This document shows positions 58,964 through 64,000 of a DNA stretch of 64,000 nt, piece after piece. The number at the start of each line of letters is the position of its first letter. Positions within the stretch are counted from its first letter, which is position 1. The stretch comes from Chloroherpetonaceae bacterium (GTDB taxonomy: Bacteria > Bacteroidota > Chlorobiia > Chlorobiales > Thermochlorobacteraceae). The translations under genes and the position numbers were made by a program. The notes beneath the pieces are model-generated. The model had not been told where the DNA came from. It worked only from the letters and a program-made list of their open reading frames with translations, and did no database searches. The stretch is taken from contig JANWWA010000005.1 of the NCBI GenBank assembly GCA_025056565.1, positions 69,219-133,218 on the forward strand. The letters run 5' to 3'.

Positions 58964-61900
58964 TTAACGCACCACCGCTAACTTTCCTACCTTTTCAGGC
59001 ACACCTTCTGCCGTAATACGGTAAAGGTAGATGCCCGAGGAGACCTTTTCACCTTGCTCGGTGTCCAAAAACCACCGTGCGCCACCGGTCTCGCCACTGT
59101 GCTCAATGCGTTTAATGACGCGCCCTGTGAGCGTCAGGATTTCAATCGTTGCCTTGCGCGTCAGGTTGGCAAACATCACAAAATCTACACCGGCGCGCTG
59201 ATGATAGGGATTCGGGTAGGTAAAAACGCTCGATAGGTCATCTTTCACTTCAGAAAACACGACCACATTGCCGCTGGAAGCAGTATCAATTGGAGTGCCA
59301 TCTGCAGCGCGAAGGCGACGCAATGTAATGGAGACAGGCACGCCCAGCGCGCCAATCCGTCGCCCTTCAAGGCGCAAGCGCAGGCGATTTTCACGATTGT
59401 CAACTTCTACGCTGGAAACACGCCCACTCGGTCGCACTTCATAGTTCGAGAGCGATTGTGCTGAGACTGCATCAATTGGTTTGCTCATAGTCAGTTCGAC
59501 TTGGTCGGGAGCAAGTGCGCGACGCGACAGCACGAAAAACGCACTGGAAGGGACTTGCCGCACATCAAACGAGGCGGTGCGAAACTGTGCATCAAGGCGT
59601 GCATTGAAAATATCACGCACATTAGGGCTGACACGCACTTCGTAACGACCAGTGTCCAAAGGTGCGTTGCGAAATGAAAGCACCACTTCTCGAGCGCCAC
59701 GCGCCAAAATGGCTGATGTGGGGTAAAACGACAAGCCACCTTGCTTTTGAATTTCAAACCACGCAGGGTTGAGCGGTGCATCTTGCAAGGCATCACTGAA
59801 GCGAAGGCGCAAATGGTCGTCGGCATCATACTCGGCTGACAGCAATCGTGGCAAGGGCTTCGGCACACTAAGCACATAAACACTGGTATCGCTTTCTCGC
59901 ACGCCATCAAAGGCGGTTACTGCATAAACATAGAACCGATTGCGCTGCACGGCTCGGTCAATAAAGACATTTTCGGTTACTGTTGCCCGTCGTGAAAGCA
60001 CAAAGGGATACGAGGGAAATGAGAGATACTCACCGCGGTAAATGCGATATTCTTGTGCCTCAGGGGTTCTATTCCACGAAAGCTGAAGCGCGGTTTCATC
60101 AAGCGGCTCGACACTGACACCAACTGGTGAAGGGGGCAAAGTGTTGCCCTGAAATTCATAGCCAAAGGTTTGAAGGTCATCGCTGAAAAAAATCTCATTT
60201 CGTCCGTTGCCGTCAATGTCGGCAATGAGCAGTTCTTGTGCGGTCGCTGCGGGAAAAATCCAAAACGGCTCAAAGCGCTGGTGGGAAGCATTCCACTTGA
60301 AAACATAAAGATTGGGGTAAGCTAAAATGCAAAGTTCGTCTATGCCATCACGGTCAAGGTCGCCACTTTGAATAGCGCTCTCGAAGAGGGATTTTGCACG
60401 GTAGTTAAAAAATCGCTGCGACCAGATTTTCTCGTAACGGTCATTGCCGACGGCTTGCCAGCACTCAGCAAGCCAGACAGGTGCAGCGTAGTCCCGCGTC
60501 TGGGTGTCGAAGTTAAGGTCGGCATGCGCCATCACGACAAACTGGCGCTGACCGTTGCCCAAGAAGTTGCCACTAACGATAAAGTTGCTACCGCCCAGAT
60601 ATGGTGTGCGATTGAGCCATGTTTGGGTGTAGATGTTGCCCACGCCGGAGTATTCGTAAATGTAGAAGTTGCCATCAAAGTCGCCCACAAGAATTTCAGG
60701 CTTGCCATCGCCGTCGAAGTCTTCCACAATGGATTTAGGCTGCTCGAACTGCGGGCGTGTGCCGTCCTTAGCGCGTCGGACAGGGTTGGGCAAGGTGGCA
60801 AGTCGCCGAAAGGTAGAGTCCAGAATGAAGTAAGCTGTATCGTTGCGCACAAGTAAGTGCTGCTCACCTGTGCCTTTGGTGTCGGCAATGCGCGATGCCC
60901 AAAAGTTGCGAGAGGTTGTGTCTTGAAAGAGAATGCGGGCAAAAGGTGAGGAGGTCGGAGAGGATTGCGAAAAAATGATGCTGCGTCCGATGGCGTAAGC
61001 AACGGTTTCCAAGAGTCCATCACGATTGAGGTCGCCGACATGTTGCGGAATCATGACAGGCGACGCAACAGAATCCAGCAGCTCGAAGCGCTCGCCTGTG
61101 AACTCAAAGCGTTTCAGGCGTGAGAAGCGTGCGCCTTGAAGCGGCAAGGCTTCGTTAAGCAAGACTTCGCGCCGACCGTTGCGATTGAAATCTTGCACCA
61201 AAGGCAGAAGTGTGCCAGTGGGCAGGCGAAATTCACGCCGCTCCCGAAAGAGCGTTTGACCAAAGGTAGGGGGCTGAAAAATCTCGCCACGGAGCCGGAA
61301 TCGCTTTCGCTCGCTTTCCGTAGAAAGCCCAGCTACATTGCGCACTTGAAGATACCACTCATACTCCACATCGGGCTGAAGCTCTGTGCGACGCAGCAGC
61401 ACAAAGTGTCGGCGACGAATGAAGGGCAAACGAAACGGCTGAAAAGGCTCACGAGTGCCATGCCGTTTGAAGAAGAGTGTGGCTTCAGAAAGGTCATCGG
61501 TTTCCGCTTCAATCAAGATGCCGTATTGGTCGTTAATGATCACTTCGTCATAGCGCACACCATCGAGGCGAGGTGGCGTGCGGTCTAAGAAGTATTGAAT
61601 ACGGTTTTCAATTGTTCTTCCATTCTGCTCACGCACCAGCAGGCGCACCACATAGACTGAATCAGGCAAAGCGGCAACATTCCAAAAACCAAGCGTGTCT
61701 TGCAAGCGCTGGCGTGCGGTGGGTGGCTGAATAGTTTGCCATGCAGCACGGTCGCTAAGTCCTGGACGAAATTGCAGTGCATAGTCTTGAAACTGCGGCG
61801 AGAGAGCAGTGCCAATAATCGGGACACGGGACGAAGCAAAGTTGTTAGGAAAAATGCCGCTGTCGTAAGTAGGAGAAAGAATTTTTGCAATCGGAGCGCC

Positions 61901-63547
61901 AAGGGCTTCAATGGCTCGCAGAAGATTAAGCCGACCGCCGCCGCTGCTATGGTCCCAGCCTTCGTCTTCAATGTCATCAGCCGTAGCGACTAAAATGCCG
62001 CGCACTTGTTCAGGTGAAAGAGAAGGATTGCGCGAAAGCACCAGAGCTGCAGCACCAGAGGCGTGCGCAGCCGCAGCGCTGGTGCCGCCAAACGAGGCTG
62101 AATAGAAGTTGCGGTAAAAAGGGTAAGTGGTGGGAATTGCTTCGCCGGGTGCAGCAAAGTCCACGCGAAAACCGCGCGTAGAAAAAGGTGTGATTTCGTC
62201 AAAGCGGGTCGTCGCTGCCGTAGCAATCACTTCATCGTAGCCAGCAGGATAGCGCTGCTGCTCACCACCAGCATTGCCCGCTGAGGCGCACATGACCACG
62301 CCTTTGGAGTAGGCATACTTTACCGCATCACGCAGCACTGGAGAAGCCACCACATCACCAAAGCTCATATTCACTACGCGAATACCGTTATCGGCAGCAT
62401 AGATGAGCGCGGAGGCAATGTCTTTGTCAGATGCCGCATCGCCACCGTAGCCACCTGCGCCTGTAAAGACGCGCAAGGCAACAAGGCGGCAATTTGGAGC
62501 CACGCCAGCAATGCCAATCCGATTGTTTGTAGCGGCTGCAGCAATACCCGCACAAGCCGTGCCGTGAGAGTTATCATCAAATGGGTCAGGGTCGGGAAAC
62601 TGGAAGTCAGAAGAACCATTAAGCGCATCGTTGTTGAACGGTTGGTCGGTAAAGTCCCAACCAATCACGTCGTCAGGGTAGCCGTTACCATCTTGGTCAA
62701 TGCCGTCAAAGTCACCTGTAAGGCCGTTTGGGTCTAGCTCAAAAGTTTGCGGATTGCGTCGCTCACGAAAGTCCCACGGCTCAAAAGTTCCATTGCGATT
62801 GCGGTCTTCAGCAGGCTTGATAAAGAGCTTGGGTGCAAGGTCAGGGTGTGTGTAATCAATGCCAGTATCAATAATGCCAATGAGAACAGCAGAGTCACCC
62901 TTTGTAAGTTGCCACGCTGCTTCAGCTTGAATTTTGGCAAGATTCCATTGCGAACGGTAAGCAGAGTCATTCGGAGTGCGCCAATGGCTTGAAGAATTGG
63001 GCAAACTCTGAGGTGAAAATGCAGAAGCTGGTGGAGGTGAGGCATCAGAGTCCAGCGAGAGTAAGCGGACAGGCGTAGCATATTCCACATCAGGGTGACG
63101 GGAGAAGTCTCTAAGCAATCGCTCTACATCAAGTGCAGAGACACTGTTTGGCAGACGAAGAACAGCAATGCGGTCAATATCGCGCAGCCGTGAGGCTTGC
63201 AGCGTTTTGGTGCGTTTGCCAAGCGTGTTGGGCGTAAGCGAAAGAAGTGTAGCACTAGAAATGTCAAGATTTCCAATGCGCAGCGCCGTAGGCTGGGTGG
63301 AAAGGCAAGCGGCTTGAAGCGTGGCAAGAGTTTGCAACGAAAGCGTGGGTTTAAACTTAACCACAATTTCATTCGGTGAAACTCGAGGCGCTCTATGAAG
63401 CAATGCATGCCATGCAGCAGGCTGCCACCGCTGAAAACGAAGGGCTTCTGGCTGGGCAAGAACGAACTTGGACGAAGCAAAAGAAAAAAGCAGGAAAAAA
63501 ATAGACTGAAAGAGCACACGGAGAATGCGTATTAGAGCAAAGTGCAT
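58964..63547 (-). CDS. Giant S8 (subtilisin) peptidase with T9SS-type C-terminus
   Basis: Secreted multidomain protein of 1527 residues. A signal peptide (1-31) and propeptide (about 60-165) precede the subtilisin domain with Asp227 ([13 protein letters not shown]), His328 (NSHGTACAG) and Ser490 ([13 protein letters not shown]); Asn425 is the oxyanion residue. An Asp-rich insert (residues 248-326, with DRNRNG and [13 protein letters not shown]) looks calcium-binding. From about 790 come FG-GAP/VCBS-like repeats ([33 protein letters not shown]), then an FN3-like domain and the C-terminal domain starting YPNPYHQ and ending [11 protein letters not shown], a type IX secretion sorting signal. It should be exported and attached to the surface. 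Promoter-like TATTTTGT with TTG 20 bases ahead of it lies 21 bases upstream. Confidence 0.92.
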   Translation of the reverse strand: MHFALIRILRVLFQSIFFLLFSFASSKFVLAQPEALRFQRWQPAAWHALLHRAPRVSPNEIVVKFKPTLSLQTLATLQAACLSTQPTALRIGNLDISSATLLSLTPNTLGKRTKTLQASRLRDIDRIAVLRLPNSVSALDVERLLRDFSRHPDVEYATPVRLLSLDSDASPPPASAFSPQSLPNSSSHWRTPNDSAYRSQWNLAKIQAEAAWQLTKGDSAVLIGIIDTGIDYTHPDLAPKLFIKPAEDRNRNGTFEPWDFRERRNPQTFELDPNGLTGDFDGIDQDGNGYPDDVIGWDFTDQPFNNDALNGSSDFQFPDPDPFDDNSHGTACAGIAAAATNNRIGIAGVAPNCRLVALRVFTGAGGYGGDAASDKDIASALIYAADNGIRVVNMSFGDVVASPVLRDAVKYAYSKGVVMCASAGNAGGEQQRYPAGYDEVIATAATTRFDEITPFSTRGFRVDFAAPGEAIPTTYPFYRNFYSASFGGTSAAAAHASGAAALVLSRNPSLSPEQVRGILVATADDIEDEGWDHSSGGGRLNLLRAIEALGAPIAKILSPTYDSGIFPNNFASSRVPIIGTALSPQFQDYALQFRPGLSDRAAWQTIQPPTARQRLQDTLGFWNVAALPDSVYVVRLLVREQNGRTIENRIQYFLDRTPPRLDGVRYDEVIINDQYGILIEAETDDLSEATLFFKRHGTREPFQPFRLPFIRRRHFVLLRRTELQPDVEYEWYLQVRNVAGLSTESERKRFRLRGEIFQPPTFGQTLFRERREFRLPTGTLLPLVQDFNRNGRREVLLNEALPLQGARFSRLKRFEFTGERFELLDSVASPVMIPQHVGDLNRDGLLETVAYAIGRSIIFSQSSPTSSPFARILFQDTTSRNFWASRIADTKGTGEQHLLVRNDTAYFILDSTFRRLATLPNPVRRAKDGTRPQFEQPKSIVEDFDGDGKPEILVGDFDGNFYIYEYSGVGNIYTQTWLNRTPYLGGSNFIVSGNFLGNGQRQFVVMAHADLNFDTQTRDYAAPVWLAECWQAVGNDRYEKIWSQRFFNYRAKSLFESAIQSGDLDRDGIDELCILAYPNLYVFKWNASHQRFEPFWIFPAATAQELLIADIDGNGRNEIFFSDDLQTFGYEFQGNTLPPSPVGVSVEPLDETALQLSWNRTPEAQEYRIYRGEYLSFPSYPFVLSRRATVTENVFIDRAVQRNRFYVYAVTAFDGVRESDTSVYVLSVPKPLPRLLSAEYDADDHLRLRFSDALQDAPLNPAWFEIQKQGGLSFYPTSAILARGAREVVLSFRNAPLDTGRYEVRVSPNVRDIFNARLDAQFRTASFDVRQVPSSAFFVLSRRALAPDQVELTMSKPIDAVSAQSLSNYEVRPSGRVSSVEVDNRENRLRLRLEGRRIGALGVPVSITLRRLRAADGTPIDTASSGNVVVFSEVKDDLSSVFTYPNPYHQRAGVDFVMFANLTRKATIEILTLTGRVIKRIEHSGETGGARWFLDTEQGEKVSSGIYLYRITAEGVPEKVGKLAVVR

Positions 63548-63568
63548 ATTGGCTGGTTACTTTGATCG

Positions 63569-63576
63569 ACAAAATA
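63569..63576 (-). promoter_or_regulatory. Candidate -7 element (TATTTTGT) for the S8 peptidase
   Basis: TATTTTGT on the minus strand, 21 bases upstream of the S8 start, with CTTG placed 20 bases further upstream. That spacing fits the Bacteroidota -33/-7 arrangement and makes this the best-supported promoter in the window. Confidence 0.4.
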
Positions 63577-63652
63577 TCGGCTCATTTAGCAAGAATCAAG
63601 GGCAGAGGTCGTAGCATGATAGCACTGCATCACAATATGCATTTCACTAGCG

Positions 63653-64000
63653 CTATGCTTTGAGCTCGGTGGCAGCGGCTTGCGCTTCGGGTTGGAACTT
63701 TTCCAGCACTTTCAGCACTGTTTCAATTGCTGCCTTTGGGTTATCCTTGTAATCCTTCGGGAAAAGAATTTCCAGCTTGAGGCGCTTTTCATTTTTGAAA
63801 GTAGGCGAGTAAGCACTCAGTGCACCGCTGCTTACGGCATCAAGCACAGCGCCAAACACCTTGCCTTCGTAGAAACTCTTGTCATCACCTTCTGGGAATA
63901 CAAAGACCGCTTTCTTTTCGCTGATTTCAATGCGTGAGAGGGAAAGCGCAGTAGCCGCAAGGCGCAGCCGTGCTACGGCAAGTAAATTCTCGCACTCTTC
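63653..64000 (-). CDS. mfd: Transcription-repair coupling factor Mfd, C-terminal end
   Basis: The last 115 residues of a gene that enters from the right edge. ECENLLAVARLRLAATALSL matches the start of the Mfd C-terminal TRCF domain (E. coli reads similarly around its LLDIARLRQQAQKLGI), and the following strands ISEKKAVFVFPEGDD, then KRLKLEILFP and a final helix VLKVLEKFQPEAQ fit its end. Mfd removes RNA polymerase stalled at DNA damage and recruits UvrA. Only the D7 clamp region is visible, so the helicase motifs cannot be checked. Confidence 0.75.
   Translation of the reverse strand, partial: EECENLLAVARLRLAATALSLSRIEISEKKAVFVFPEGDDKSFYEGKVFGAVLDAVSSGALSAYSPTFKNEKRLKLEILFPKDYKDNPKAAIETVLKVLEKFQPEAQAAATELKA

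Noticed and set aside
59491-59910. Several long frames antisense to the S8 peptidase
   Set aside because: They arise from biased codon use in a large gene; no start signals or recognisable domains.

Overview
The window comes from a member of the Chlorobiota (green sulfur bacteria and relatives). The decisive gene is a complete Fenna-Matthews-Olson (FMO) bacteriochlorophyll a antenna protein at 37033-38139 (-). A (bacterio)chlorophyll synthase at 5304-6311 and a PucC-family transporter at 2417-3868 are the other two phototrophy genes. The setting looks aerobic rather than strictly anaerobic: an Fe-type superoxide dismutase lies convergent to fmoA, there is a System I cytochrome c maturation block (ccmD-ccmE-ccmF), and the FMO protein lacks one of the two cysteines linked to redox quenching in anaerobic relatives. 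This fits a lineage like Candidatus Thermochlorobacter better than a classical Chlorobium, but that is inference. Bacteroidota/Chlorobiota traits are plentiful: a giant S8 peptidase with a type IX secretion tail, a SprE/PorW-like TPR lipoprotein, DUF5683, DUF5916 and DUF4296 proteins, and TAnnTTTG-like promoter elements.

Layout. 1-9427: gamma-glutamyltranspeptidase (cut by the window edge), small membrane proteins, PucC, cysteine desulfurase, (bacterio)chlorophyll synthase, alpha/beta hydrolase, sirtuin, DUF5683 protein. 9470-16553: pyrK, SprE-like lipoprotein, tRNA-Ser, zinc-ribbon protein, threonine dehydratase, feoB, feoA and a palindromic operator. 16610-24167: GH3 hydrolase, YajQ, a sodium/solute symporter fused to an ATP-grasp-like domain, galE, JAMM peptidase, Rad52-like protein. 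24310-29540: lone ABC membrane domain, clpX, and a DUF3299/FtsX-like permease unit with a histidine-rich loop. 29756-35823: ccmDEF, a second DUF5683 protein, argD, coaE, DUF4296 lipoprotein. 36010-40887: sodB, a repeat-rich intergenic stretch, fmoA, rpsU, a two-CxxC protein, cystathionine beta-synthase. 41050-47787: yggS-engB-purA, an OFA-family transporter with its small subunit, a sulfite-oxidase-like molybdoenzyme with moeA. 47941-53785: pspA-ybjN-dnaJ stress block, DUF5916 protein, a cpYpsA-Uma2 fusion, an antitoxin remnant, arsC. 53894-64000: ftsX, outer-membrane barrel, lepB, lepA, the S8 peptidase and the C-terminus of Mfd.

How the genes fit together. Light harvesting (FMO, pigment attachment, PucC) sits beside iron supply (FeoAB under a palindromic operator), Fe-S assembly (cysteine desulfurase) and cytochrome c maturation, all serving a phototrophic electron transport chain. 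Envelope functions (LepB, FtsX, SprE, barrel proteins, T9SS cargo, PspA) are concentrated in the right half. I saw no prophage, insertion sequence, CRISPR array or rRNA. The least conventional items are the symporter/ATP-grasp-like fusion, the FMO cysteine loss, the CxxxY-type CcmE, the His-rich FtsX-like permease and the cpYpsA-Uma2 fusion.
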